DNA from: Akkermansiaceae bacterium UBA1315
GTDB taxonomy: Bacteria; Verrucomicrobiota; Verrucomicrobiia; Verrucomicrobiales; Akkermansiaceae
NCBI GenBank assembly: GCA_002307065.1
Contig: DBTN01000016.1
Span: 58,496 to 99,246 of the forward strand
Direction: 5' to 3'
Length of the DNA: 40,751 nucleotides
The translations under genes were made by a program, and so were the position numbers. Position 1 is the stretch's first letter; the number at the start of each line of letters is the position of its first letter. A model generated the notes under the pieces. It did not search any database. It saw nothing but the letters and a program-made list of their open reading frames with translations, and was not told the DNA's origin. Below, piece after piece: positions 32,619 to 40,751 of the stretch.

Positions 32619-33506
32619 ATGATGAAAATCTCGCCCGTTTCCATCGCTTTTCTAGGCTTATTAGCTCCCTTGGCAGGCCAAGAAACTCCCCCGAAATGGG
32701 ACGTGGAGATTCCTATCCCTGTTATCGAGAGCCAGCCATTGGAATCTCCGGTTGAGGCCGAGCCTACCAATTTTACAGTTCTGAATTCGCGGATAAAACG
32801 CGTACAGGTGATCGAAACACCGGAGATGCACGACCTTCCTCCCATCGAAGGGACCATCAATCTGACTGTTCAGAAAGTGGCCAATCCCGGATTGCCAGAT
32901 CCAGTGCCACCCCTTTCCGCATTGTCGCCCGAAGATCCGGCAGTGATTGAACAGCTTGAAGAAATGCGGGAAAACTATCAAGGCGCTGATTTAGTATTCG
33001 TGTCCGCCTCCGTGATAGACCGCCGTCGTACGCTATTGCGAATCTACCCAAACGGACAGGCTGGGGATGAAATCACCGCAGTCTCTAATATCGATTTTAA
33101 TCACTTTTCAGGAGGTCATGGGACTTACCGGGTGAATCGTGAGGATGGCTCCTTTCGGGACATTGGCTTGTTAGTGGGCTTGGGCAATTCGAACACCCAT
33201 CACAGCGAAACGCCCGAGAACGCAGCACTGCCCGAAGTTTCGGATATTGAACACATCGGTCCGGCATTCGTGGTTATCAGTGGTGACCAAGGCAGCCCCG
33301 CGATGGATACATTAGAGCAACTTCATGATCTTTACCGGAAATCCGGACAATTTCTCAAAACCGCTTATCTAACTCGGGAAGCAGCACGGGTGGAACGTAA
33401 AGCATATCTGCTGGCGAATCCTCCGACACCAAAAGATGTGACGATCAAGGTGTGGAAACTCACTCCGGACCAGATTCAAAACCTACAAACAGGAGAAGCC
33501 CAATGA
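32619..33506 (+). CDS. Secreted protein of unknown function, first gene of the Rhs operon
   Basis: Not recognised. A signal peptide (MKISPVSIAFLGLLAPLAGQ) is followed by a proline-rich stretch and a mixed alpha/beta domain (GADLVFVSASVIDRRRTLLR, SGGHGTYRVNREDGSFRDIG, HIGPAFVVISGDQG). The C-terminus is charged (KVWKLTPDQIQNLQ). The start is the ATG at 32619 or the next ATG at 32622; no ribosome site is evident. The stop overlaps the next start by ATGA. Genes of this type next to Rhs genes suggest a helper in export or surface placement of Rhs (inference). Confidence 0.78.
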   Translation: MMKISPVSIAFLGLLAPLAGQETPPKWDVEIPIPVIESQPLESPVEAEPTNFTVLNSRIKRVQVIETPEMHDLPPIEGTINLTVQKVANPGLPDPVPPLSALSPEDPAVIEQLEEMRENYQGADLVFVSASVIDRRRTLLRIYPNGQAGDEITAVSNIDFNHFSGGHGTYRVNREDGSFRDIGLLVGLGNSNTHHSETPENAALPEVSDIEHIGPAFVVISGDQGSPAMDTLEQLHDLYRKSGQFLKTAYLTREAARVERKAYLLANPPTPKDVTIKVWKLTPDQIQNLQTGEAQ

Positions 33507-34120
33507 ATATTATAAAGTCAGTAATACGAGCAGTATTGATTGTTGGCCTTTTAGCCGGTAATTTGTTTGCTGATCCAGCTCTACAACCAAATGTCTCCTT
33601 TACCTACGGTGCGGGTAATACATGGAATGCGGTTTGGGAGGGTGTTGCCAGTCGTACCTATTTTGCTCAAGGTAGTCAGGATTTGGTGGCTTGGGAATTT
33701 CTCCCTGTCGTTGAGTTCGGCACGGGCGCTAAAGGCGTAGGTGTCGACACTGGAGGAGTTAGTAAATATTTTTTCCGCCTGAAATATGTAGATGATCCTT
33801 ATGTCACCAGCGAGCAGGAAGCCCGTGACGCTGATTTTGATGGTGATGGTATCCCCAATTGGCTCGAAGTCGACCAGATTGGCTCAAACCCACTGGATAA
33901 AAATAGTGTGGGTGACGATAGTGATAGCGACGGTATACCCGATTGGTGGGAAACCAAGTATAACCTGGATGCTAATGATTCGAGTGATGCGACCGCAGAT
34001 CTTGTGGGCGATGGGATCACTAACTTAACAAAATATCTTCTCGGAAGAAACCCGTTAGTGGTGGCTTTGCCAGATAGTAGTGGAGTTACGGGTTTGGAAG
34101 TGCATACCCACCTAGAATAA
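33503..34120 (+). CDS. Secreted protein with thrombospondin-type-3-like calcium repeats
   Basis: The 205-residue product has a signal peptide (VIRAVLIVGLLAGNLFA), a small beta domain (VSFTYGAGNTWNAVWEG), and acidic repeats DADFDGDGIPNWLE and DDSDSDGIPDWWE, which are calcium-binding loops like those of TSP3 and common in secreted Verrucomicrobiota proteins. No cleavable sorting tail is clear. ATG 33503 overlaps the previous stop by ATGA, so translation is coupled. With the EF-hand gene next to it, this indicates calcium-dependent surface proteins beside Rhs. Confidence 0.82.
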   Translation: MNIIKSVIRAVLIVGLLAGNLFADPALQPNVSFTYGAGNTWNAVWEGVASRTYFAQGSQDLVAWEFLPVVEFGTGAKGVGVDTGGVSKYFFRLKYVDDPYVTSEQEARDADFDGDGIPNWLEVDQIGSNPLDKNSVGDDSDSDGIPDWWETKYNLDANDSSDATADLVGDGITNLTKYLLGRNPLVVALPDSSGVTGLEVHTHLE

Positions 34121-34141
34121 ATACTTTATAGAAATGACGGT

Positions 34142-34561
34142 ATGAATACAAAATCTTCAGCAAAAGCTTGGATAATAGTGGGGATTGTCGCCACTTCGGC
34201 AGCAACTAACGCACAGCCCAACGGAAATCCTCCTGTAGCTAGTAATAGGGCTGCAAAGAGTGCGGAATTGTTAACAACGTATGATGCGAACAAAAACGGG
34301 GAGTTAGATCCAACAGAAATTGAAAAAATCGGAAGAGATCGGTTGCTGCTCCATGACCGAAATAAAGATGGCCGAGTCGATTCTGCGGAATTAAAAATCA
34401 TGAGAGAAAACTCACGGCAAATGCCTCCACAAGACGAACTCACCCGTGCCATGGCAAGGGAAAGGGCGGTTGAAGATGCGAGGATTCATAAGGCCAAGCA
34501 GATAGAAGCTGAAAAATCATCAAAACAAAAATCAAATCCATCACCCGGTGACGGCAAATGA
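34142..34561 (+). CDS. Secreted EF-hand protein
   Basis: Small exported protein (139 residues) with a signal peptide (AWIIVGIVATSAATNA) and two EF-hand loops: DANKNGELDPTE (about 48-59) and DRNKDGRVDSAE (about 72-83). Both have acidic ligands at positions 1, 3, 5 and 12. The tail is charged and K/E-rich (AKQIEAEKSSKQK). It lies 21 bases after the calcium-repeat gene and 27 before rhs, within the same operon. The job may be calcium sensing or folding help outside the cell; this is inference. Confidence 0.85.
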   Translation: MNTKSSAKAWIIVGIVATSAATNAQPNGNPPVASNRAAKSAELLTTYDANKNGELDPTEIEKIGRDRLLLHDRNKDGRVDSAELKIMRENSRQMPPQDELTRAMARERAVEDARIHKAKQIEAEKSSKQKSNPSPGDGK

Positions 34562-34588
34562 TTTCAATTCGATCAATGGTCTAATCTG

Positions 34589-37500
34589 ATGATTTCTCAT
34601 TTAAATAAAGGAACTGTGTTTCTTCGGTGCGCCATCAGCATTGCTGGCGTCATGGCCAATGCCGCCATGGCTGACGATAATCCTCTAAACTTGGATGAAG
34701 TCATCGGCCTCACGGTAAATATTGAAAACTCCACAGAGTGTGGCGGGTCGAATTCCTCTTCGCAGCGGGTTCCCGCTCATGCGCCGATCTCAGGAGGGAG
34801 TGCTGGCTGCCCGGTTAATCTCGCTATTACCGTTACCGGTTCAGTGGAAACTGAAGATGCTCCTTACGATTTTGTGTATGTGAATGACGTTCTGTTTTTC
34901 AGTGGGGAAGACTGGAATGGGGACTGTGCCATGACTACCAAGACAGTTACCAAAACGGTGACAGTTGACCCTAAAGACGGAATAACCCTTACCTATGACA
35001 CTTCAGATGGACTTTTTCATACCGGTGCTTATGCGACGATTACACATGCGGAAATCGTCGAAGAAGGATGCGCCAGCGGTTGTGAGGCTGGCGGCGCAGC
35101 GCTGGAAAACGGTAGTGTCCATCTCGCCTTAAATCTTGGGCGAGCAGATTTTGGTAATTCAATTGGAGCGCTACGGATCGCGGAAGCAGTGCCCTCACCG
35201 GTGCTTGGGACTCCGTCATCCCTACGCTATTCTTCTGCATGGGATGGAGTAGAGGTTATCAGAGATTTGAATGACGCGATTCGTCAGGTGAAAGCTCCTG
35301 ATTGTTTAGCAGACGTTGTTACCGAAACAGAAGACCGTTTTCGAGTGGATTTCTATCGCCCAAACGAAATCGGAGCTTTCACAAGCGGACTCTATGACCA
35401 GGCAGGAAAAACGCCTTACGTGTCTTGGATTATTGAAAATATCGATACGGTGAATAATGGACACACGAGCATTACCGAGGTGAAAGGGGCTTCCAGTAAT
35501 GTCAATGAATTTATCTGGGATGCGGTCGGAAACGGATGGGAACTGGTTACCGGAAACGGGCAGCGGAAGGAAAAGAAAACCACCGTAGTTGATGCCTTAC
35601 TGCAAACCCGCACTGTCACCGCAGTGGTCAAAAATGCTGCTGACCAAGTTGTGTCAAAATCAGTGAAGACTTATAAAGATTTTGCTTGGGGGCGGGAACT
35701 TATTCAGACGGTAGTCGATCCCGATGGAGCGGCATTGACCTCCACACAGCAATATTTCGATAATATAACATTGGATGGAGGAGGATACCGAAGACTAAAA
35801 GCTGAGTTCCACGATGACGGCGGCTGGGCGAAGCATTCATATGATTCCCAAGGACGTCTAACCAAAACCATCAAGCCATTCCTTGATGCCGAACCAACGG
35901 CAGCAGAGAATCTATGCGAAGTTACAACGATCACTTATCAAAACGTAGCGCCACAAGAAACTCATATCGTAACCATCCTGGGACAAGAGGTTCAACGCAC
36001 TTACAAGTTAAATTCTGGCGATTATACGCACACGACAGCCGAAATTGTAGCTACGGTTGCAGGTGCGCTTTATACGGCACCAAGTAATCTTGTCACCACA
36101 AGAGTGAGCGTGGGCGAGGGTGAATTTACGGGGGATTTGCTACGAGTTGAACTTCCTGATGGCACCGGAGAAACTTACGAATATTCCAAAACAGCCACAG
36201 AAAAAACGACTATTAGAAACGAAGGTGAAATGATCAATGGGTTTGTCGTATCTGGAACGCGTACGACCACAGTTTCGGACCTTGCAGGCAACCTACTTGC
36301 GGAAAGCACTGAAGACATCCAATCGGGACTGTTGCTTTCCTTGAAAACGGTGACTGTACAAGATGCATCCGGCAAGCCGTCGATCATTGATTACGATGAT
36401 GGTACAGTTGAAACTTTCAACTATGGCTGCTGTGGAATCGAATCGTTCACCGATAGGGATGGGATTGCCACCAGTTATACTTATGATGTTTTCAAGCGTC
36501 TTTTGAGCGAAACCCGTGCGGGTATCACTACATCATTCGTTTACGATGCGGAGGGAAGAATCCTCTCCCGCAAGAGGACCGGAAGTGATAGCAGTGAAAT
36601 TGTTCAAGAAATCAATGTGTATGACGTGGCGGGAAGACTTGTTAGTACCGCAGACGCGCTAAATTACGCCACGGGTCGCACATACACGGTTGATGGCGAT
36701 AGTCGCAAAGTTGAGACTGTTACCTATCCCGATGGTGGGACTGCAATTACCGTCAAACATAAAGATGGCCGAACCTATGATATTTCCGGTACTGCGGTGG
36801 CTCCGCACCGGATTTTCTACGGGGTTGATGCAGGAGAAGGTTATTATGAACGCCAAGTAAATGTCTCCAGCACCGGAGGATTAGACGAATGGACAAAATC
36901 ATGGCAAGACATTGCCGGTCGTGTGGTCAAGATTCAAAAAAATGGACGCACAGCTGCGACTCGTTATTATAACGCTACTGGCAAACTAGAGAAAACAGTT
37001 GATCCCGATGGGGTAGTAACACTCTACACCTCCAACCCAACAGGTTCCCTTTCCTCCAGTATTCTGGATGTAAATCGAGACGGGCTGCCCAGTGCTACGG
37101 ACCGTATAGAAATCACTTCTAGTCAGGTTTTGGAGGCGCACGGGACTGTGGTTTTGCGCACCGAGCAACGGATTATTAATGCCGCTGGTGTTGAAGAACT
37201 CGTTTCACAAACCGATATTAGCACCCATGGTCGCAGCCGCTGGGCATCCTATTGGGGGCAAAACAGCACAGCGGTCATAAGTTATGGTGCCGGTGCTTCG
37301 CGGACGGAAATTTTTACCCAACCAGATGGCAGTACCGAGACTCGAATCTATACTCAAGATCGCCTAGTCTCCGAAACAATTGCGGCAAGTGGAGGTAACC
37401 CTATCCTAAAGTCGATCAGTTATTCTTACGACCCCCACGGGCGTCTTCAGTCGGCCACCGATGCGCGAAATGGTACAACATCTGTCAGTTATGACGCGAT

Positions 37501-40084
37501 GGACCGGATTCTCGCCGTTACCAGCCCGGTTCCCGCTTTAGCATCTTCCGCGCAAACCACTGCCCGTACTTACGATTCGATGGGGCGTGTAACGACCACG
37601 ACTTTAGCCGACAACAGCGAGGTTATTGCCGAATACTTTTTGACGGGCGCACTTAAAAAGCAAAGCGGCTCTCAAGTGCCAACTACGGAATATACATATG
37701 ATTCTCAAGGTCGAAAAAAGACGATGCTTACAACCGGCCAAGCAGGTCCCGCCACCACCCATTGGAACTACGAAATAACCACCGGGTGGCTCTCGGGGAA
37801 ATCCTATCCGGGTGGCGATAGCATCTCTTACAGTTCCACCGACGCAGGGCGACTTTTAACCCGTAATACCGGTCGAGGAATTACGCGGACTTATGTTTAT
37901 GACCAAGGTGGTCGGTCAACCGGAGTGAATTACTCCGATACCACTCCCGATGTAACCTATACGCTCAATCGGCTTGGACAGATCACCGGTGTAATCGACG
38001 CTATCGGTACCCGCATCCGCACTTACGCCACCGATGGCCGCTTACTTACCGAAAGTCACACTGCGGGTCTACTGACAGGCGCGGCACTTGAATTGGAATA
38101 CGACACGCTTTTGCGCCGCGAAAATTTTTCTGCTTCCAGCAATGGATCATCTTTCGAAACCACTTGGGCATACGACGGAGCCTCTCGGCTTTCCGTGGTC
38201 ACTTCCGGTGTTGATTCCACCACCTACACCTATGCGGCGAATTCCGGTCTGGTCACCGGTGCTTCTACGGCACGCGGTGGAGTGCCCCGACTTGCGGTCA
38301 CTTCCGAATACGATGCTTTGGAACGCCTGACTTCGATCAGTTCTTCAAGCGGCGCTTCCGTGATTTCCTCCCATGCCTACAATTACAATTTGCTCAACCA
38401 GCGTACCGAATCGCTTCTTGAAAACGGCAGCAAATGGCATTATCAGTACGACACTATGGGACAGGTGACTGACGGTCAAAAAAGAAACGAATCTGGCTGG
38501 TCAGTACCCGGAATGAAATTCGGATACTCATTTGACGGCATTGGCAACCGTAGTTCGAGCACGATTAATGGTCGGGCGGGCAGCTATGCAGCAAACGTGG
38601 CTAACCAATATACAGAACGTCAAGTTCCCGGAGCTGTCGATATTCGAGGGAAAGCCAACCTGTTAACAAAAGTGACCGTCAACACAGAGTTAACGGATCG
38701 TCTGCATGAATACTTTTACAAAGAACTCGAAGTCGACAATAGCGGTGCTCCACAATATGTAGGAGTTTCTGTCGTTGCGGTAAAGAACGACGCGGGACCC
38801 AATGGGGAAGACATTCAAAGCGAAAAATTTGGAAATCTTTTTCTGGCGAAAAACCCAGAAGTTTTCACTCACGACGAAGAAGGCAATCTGACTTCCGATG
38901 GCCGATGGAATTATACATGGGATGGAGAGAACCGCTTGATCGGTCAAGAAACCATTGTCACTGTCCCAACAGCCGCAAAACAAAAATTAGAGTACTCTTA
39001 CGATGCGGAAAGTCGCCGCATTCAGAAAAAGGTCTTTGGTTGGGACGGTAGCGTTTGGTTGCTTGAAAATGATCACCGCTATCTTTATGACGGCTGGAAT
39101 CTGGTGGCTGAAATGGACGCCACCAACATCATGCTGCGTAACTTCGTTTGGGGTCTCGACCTCAGCCGCACTCCGCAAGGAGCAGGAGGAGTCGGGGGGC
39201 TAGTCGCCATCCGAGAGGGTGCGGAAAGCCACCTCCCTTGCTATGATGGCAACGGCAACGCGATGGCTCTGGTCAAAGCCAGCGACCAAAGTATTTCGGC
39301 CCGCTACGAATATGGCCCTTTTGGAGAAAGCTTGGTTGCGGAAGAAATAGGCGTCTCAAATCCATTCCGATTTTCCACAAAGTTTCAGGATAAGGAAACT
39401 GGATTATATTACTATGGATTCAGATACTACAGCCCCGAAACCGGGCGCTGGTTGTCGCGTGACCCAATCGAAGAGCAAGGAGGTCACAACCTTTACTCTT
39501 TTGTCTCCAACGATCCCGTCGTGAAGTTTGACCTCCTAGGAATGGTCGAACTGACCTTCGCTTATATCACACGGATTGAACCTGCGAGAGTCACCTTCAT
39601 GGGCAGCACGTTCAATGGAGGCATCAAGACGACTCAGACGGTTTCTGTCGATCCCGACCAATGCACGATTACGTTTTCATCAAAATCAATCGGGACGACA
39701 ATCAAGTATGCCTCGCCAACTGGTCCTGCTGTTGCAACGGCGCGAGCATCGGGTTCAACTATCAAGCAATCGGTAAGTCGTCCAATTGTTGGGTCTCGCC
39801 GAATCGGGAGACGTGATCCGTGCAAATGCGTCTTAAAGATGAGCGGGAATGAGGGCAATCCGCTGGCCCCAGGTGCTCCAGGTATCACCTATCATGTGAC
39901 GATCACCTTTGACACAAAAGCCAAGAAGTATGACTGGGAGGTGAAGCACGATAACTTTCCATCTCACAAACTCACGGGAAATACGGGCAAGGTTTTGCTC
40001 GACTTCTCACATGTAGCAGCGGGAACCATCCCTTGGGGGTTGTTTCGTGAAAGTGAAAGTGACTCCGGAAATGAAAGCTGGTAG
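34589..40084 (+). CDS. Rhs/YD-repeat protein with a variable C-terminal tip (candidate polymorphic toxin)
   Basis: 1831 residues. A signal peptide is at the start (ISIAGVMANAAMA), followed by an N-terminal region of about 300 residues with Cys-rich patches (CASGCEAGG), then YD repeats from about 390 to 1560 (YDSQGRL, YDVFKRL, YDAEGRI, FNYGCCGIESFTDRDG). The Rhs core is at about 1600-1651 (GLYYYGFRYYSPETGRWLSRDP). After the core the 180-residue tip changes composition, has three Cys (one pair as CKC) and ends HKLTGNTGKVLLDFSH. This layout fits a polymorphic toxin in which the shell holds the tip. I cannot assign the tip to a known toxin family. The next gene overlaps it and encodes a small membrane protein. 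Confidence 0.9.
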   Translation: MISHLNKGTVFLRCAISIAGVMANAAMADDNPLNLDEVIGLTVNIENSTECGGSNSSSQRVPAHAPISGGSAGCPVNLAITVTGSVETEDAPYDFVYVNDVLFFSGEDWNGDCAMTTKTVTKTVTVDPKDGITLTYDTSDGLFHTGAYATITHAEIVEEGCASGCEAGGAALENGSVHLALNLGRADFGNSIGALRIAEAVPSPVLGTPSSLRYSSAWDGVEVIRDLNDAIRQVKAPDCLADVVTETEDRFRVDFYRPNEIGAFTSGLYDQAGKTPYVSWIIENIDTVNNGHTSITEVKGASSNVNEFIWDAVGNGWELVTGNGQRKEKKTTVVDALLQTRTVTAVVKNAADQVVSKSVKTYKDFAWGRELIQTVVDPDGAALTSTQQYFDNITLDGGGYRRLKAEFHDDGGWAKHSYDSQGRLTKTIKPFLDAEPTAAENLCEVTTITYQNVAPQETHIVTILGQEVQRTYKLNSGDYTHTTAEIVATVAGALYTAPSNLVTTRVSVGEGEFTGDLLRVELPDGTGETYEYSKTATEKTTIRNEGEMINGFVVSGTRTTTVSDLAGNLLAESTEDIQSGLLLSLKTVTVQDASGKPSIIDYDDGTVETFNYGCCGIESFTDRDGIATSYTYDVFKRLLSETRAGITTSFVYDAEGRILSRKRTGSDSSEIVQEINVYDVAGRLVSTADALNYATGRTYTVDGDSRKVETVTYPDGGTAITVKHKDGRTYDISGTAVAPHRIFYGVDAGEGYYERQVNVSSTGGLDEWTKSWQDIAGRVVKIQKNGRTAATRYYNATGKLEKTVDPDGVVTLYTSNPTGSLSSSILDVNRDGLPSATDRIEITSSQVLEAHGTVVLRTEQRIINAAGVEELVSQTDISTHGRSRWASYWGQNSTAVISYGAGASRTEIFTQPDGSTETRIYTQDRLVSETIAASGGNPILKSISYSYDPHGRLQSATDARNGTTSVSYDAMDRILAVTSPVPALASSAQTTARTYDSMGRVTTTTLADNSEVIAEYFLTGALKKQSGSQVPTTEYTYDSQGRKKTMLTTGQAGPATTHWNYEITTGWLSGKSYPGGDSISYSSTDAGRLLTRNTGRGITRTYVYDQGGRSTGVNYSDTTPDVTYTLNRLGQITGVIDAIGTRIRTYATDGRLLTESHTAGLLTGAALELEYDTLLRRENFSASSNGSSFETTWAYDGASRLSVVTSGVDSTTYTYAANSGLVTGASTARGGVPRLAVTSEYDALERLTSISSSSGASVISSHAYNYNLLNQRTESLLENGSKWHYQYDTMGQVTDGQKRNESGWSVPGMKFGYSFDGIGNRSSSTINGRAGSYAANVANQYTERQVPGAVDIRGKANLLTKVTVNTELTDRLHEYFYKELEVDNSGAPQYVGVSVVAVKNDAGPNGEDIQSEKFGNLFLAKNPEVFTHDEEGNLTSDGRWNYTWDGENRLIGQETIVTVPTAAKQKLEYSYDAESRRIQKKVFGWDGSVWLLENDHRYLYDGWNLVAEMDATNIMLRNFVWGLDLSRTPQGAGGVGGLVAIREGAESHLPCYDGNGNAMALVKASDQSISARYEYGPFGESLVAEEIGVSNPFRFSTKFQDKETGLYYYGFRYYSPETGRWLSRDPIEEQGGHNLYSFVSNDPVVKFDLLGMVELTFAYITRIEPARVTFMGSTFNGGIKTTQTVSVDPDQCTITFSSKSIGTTIKYASPTGPAVATARASGSTIKQSVSRPIVGSRRIGRRDPCKCVLKMSGNEGNPLAPGAPGITYHVTITFDTKAKKYDWEVKHDNFPSHKLTGNTGKVLLDFSHVAAGTIPWGLFRESESDSGNESW

Positions 40085-40448
40085 TTCAAATCTACTCTAT
40101 TCGATAGGGTTGTTAGCTTTGGGGCTTAGTCTCCTCAGCTACATTGTCGCGCATTTCATTGGTGGTTCGAATCCCTTCATTGAAACGTGGAGAAAGTCCC
40201 TCTGGGCGTTGATTGCATTGTTCCCGATCCCGCTTCTCATCGCGTTGTTGTTTGATCCGCGGCTTGCGATTTTACAGAAGTCGTCTGGTTTGGTGATTAC
40301 CGTCTTGCTCATCCTAATTTCGGTTTTCGTGCTGCCTTTTGCTGTCACGACCGAATCGCTGATGAATCCAGTATTGATCCTTGTCACCGTTTTTGGGGTT
40401 AGCTGCCTCGTTGGTGCGGGTTGGTTTTTCATGCGCATAACCCCGTGA
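40047..40448 (+). CDS. Four-TM protein overlapping rhs, candidate immunity protein
   Basis: The 133-residue product has four hydrophobic segments (about 17-40, 48-68, 78-100, 108-130) and little else, so it is an integral membrane protein. It overlaps the 3' end of rhs by 38 bases (GTG start) or 14 bases (ATG at 40071, MKAGSSNLLYS). Immunity genes for Rhs tips normally sit exactly here and are unrelated to one another in sequence. A membrane immunity protein would fit a toxin that acts at the membrane or in the periplasm (inference). No homology to a known immunity family is recognised. Confidence 0.7.
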   Translation: MKVKVTPEMKAGSSNLLYSIGLLALGLSLLSYIVAHFIGGSNPFIETWRKSLWALIALFPIPLLIALLFDPRLAILQKSSGLVITVLLILISVFVLPFAVTTESLMNPVLILVTVFGVSCLVGAGWFFMRITP

Positions 40449-40751
40449 TCGCACGCGCCACCGCTGTCGCGCGAAGCAACGGCCACCCGGTTGAGGAGCA
40501 AACGACCGCTCCGTTGGAGCGTCCCCCTGAAGAACTGGACAGGCAATAAGCTCGATTCCGGGCTTCGTTTCCTCCATTCATCGGAAAAGGAGGCACCCCA
40601 TGAGTGATCCGTAAGCGCTCCACCGAGCACCGGTTCCCTACGGATTTGTAGATGTCATAGATTGGCAGTCTATGACCTTTGCCAATTCTGACAGCCCATC
40701 CGCCTTGATCCGTTCGGATCGCCGCAGCCGTCTTCTCATCCGCGCCGAGCA
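40449..40751. other. Region after the Rhs block with hairpins, no supported gene
   Basis: Contains CGCTCC-GTT-GGAGCG (40507-40521), whose GTT loop recalls the CACC-GTT-GGTG palindromes of repeat clusters A and B, and a perfect 8-bp stem GTCATAGA/TCTATGAC at 40654-40676 that may end the operon transcript. Short open frames run to the window edge on both strands; one is listed separately. Confidence 0.45.
40672..40751 (+). CDS. Possible start of a gene cut by the window edge
   Basis: ATG at 40672 opens a frame to the edge (MTFANSDSPSALIRSDRRS, 26 residues seen). The opposite strand is also open to the edge in one frame, so coding here is uncertain. No family can be named. Confidence 0.2.
   Translation, partial: MTFANSDSPSALIRSDRRSRLLIRAE

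Noticed and set aside
40139..40630. Minus-strand open frame opposite the candidate immunity gene
   Set aside because: The plus-strand frame gives four clean membrane helices and overlaps rhs as expected; the antisense product has no domain.
40638..40751. Open frame on the minus strand from the right edge (38 codons)
   Set aside because: It overlaps a hairpin and a plus-strand frame; too short to support as the 3' end of a gene.

Overview
The window looks like chromosomal DNA of a Gram-negative bacterium of the Verrucomicrobiota, probably class Verrucomicrobiae. This is inferred from gene content: a GldF/GldG/DUF4340 set, secreted proteins with D-G-I-P-D-W-W-E type calcium repeats next to a large Rhs protein, Tat export with an extended TatC, and intergenic palindromic repeats. 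No rRNA or tRNA gene is present to confirm it. Positions 1-32440 are dense, GC-richer backbone. The last 8.3 kb read as an AT-richer accessory block.

Layout. 1-492 is the start of an oligopeptide-type ABC ATPase (minus strand, cut by the window edge). 720-3293 is clpB, followed by a palindromic repeat cluster. 3652-8105 (minus) holds a metallo-beta-lactamase-fold hydrolase with a helix-turn-helix-like N-terminus, an exported ClpP-like protease, a two-TM protein and tatC. 8324-14224 (plus) holds sufS, coaC, rpsN, an FmdB-type zinc ribbon protein, a CNNM/CorC-type membrane protein, trmD, a NUDIX hydrolase and a 5'-nucleotidase. A second repeat cluster (14229-14712) precedes rho and a small membrane gene (minus). 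17383-22935 (plus) contains a secreted unknown, a beta-hydroxyacid dehydrogenase-like protein and YgfZ in an overlapping chain, then tsaD, a HAD phosphatase and an OmpA-domain protein. 22988-25682 (minus) is a compact methyltransferase / flavoprotein / type III polyketide synthase operon that resembles srsABC phenolic-lipid clusters. Another methyltransferase, recF, and a DUF4340-GldG-GldF operon follow. The GldF set lacks its ATPase gene where one would expect it.

The right end starts with a GC-rich, hairpin-rich spacer and a run of nine G. Then comes a probable operon: secreted unknown, secreted calcium-repeat protein, secreted EF-hand protein, an 1831-residue Rhs/YD-repeat protein, and an overlapping four-TM protein that is a good candidate immunity partner for the Rhs C-terminal tip.

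The strongest window-wide signal is the hexamer palindrome ACCGGT. I counted about 68 copies by eye in the first 32.4 kb, where about 8 are expected from uniform base composition, but only about 7 in the last 8.3 kb. It behaves like a highly iterated palindrome and also helps mark the accessory block as different.
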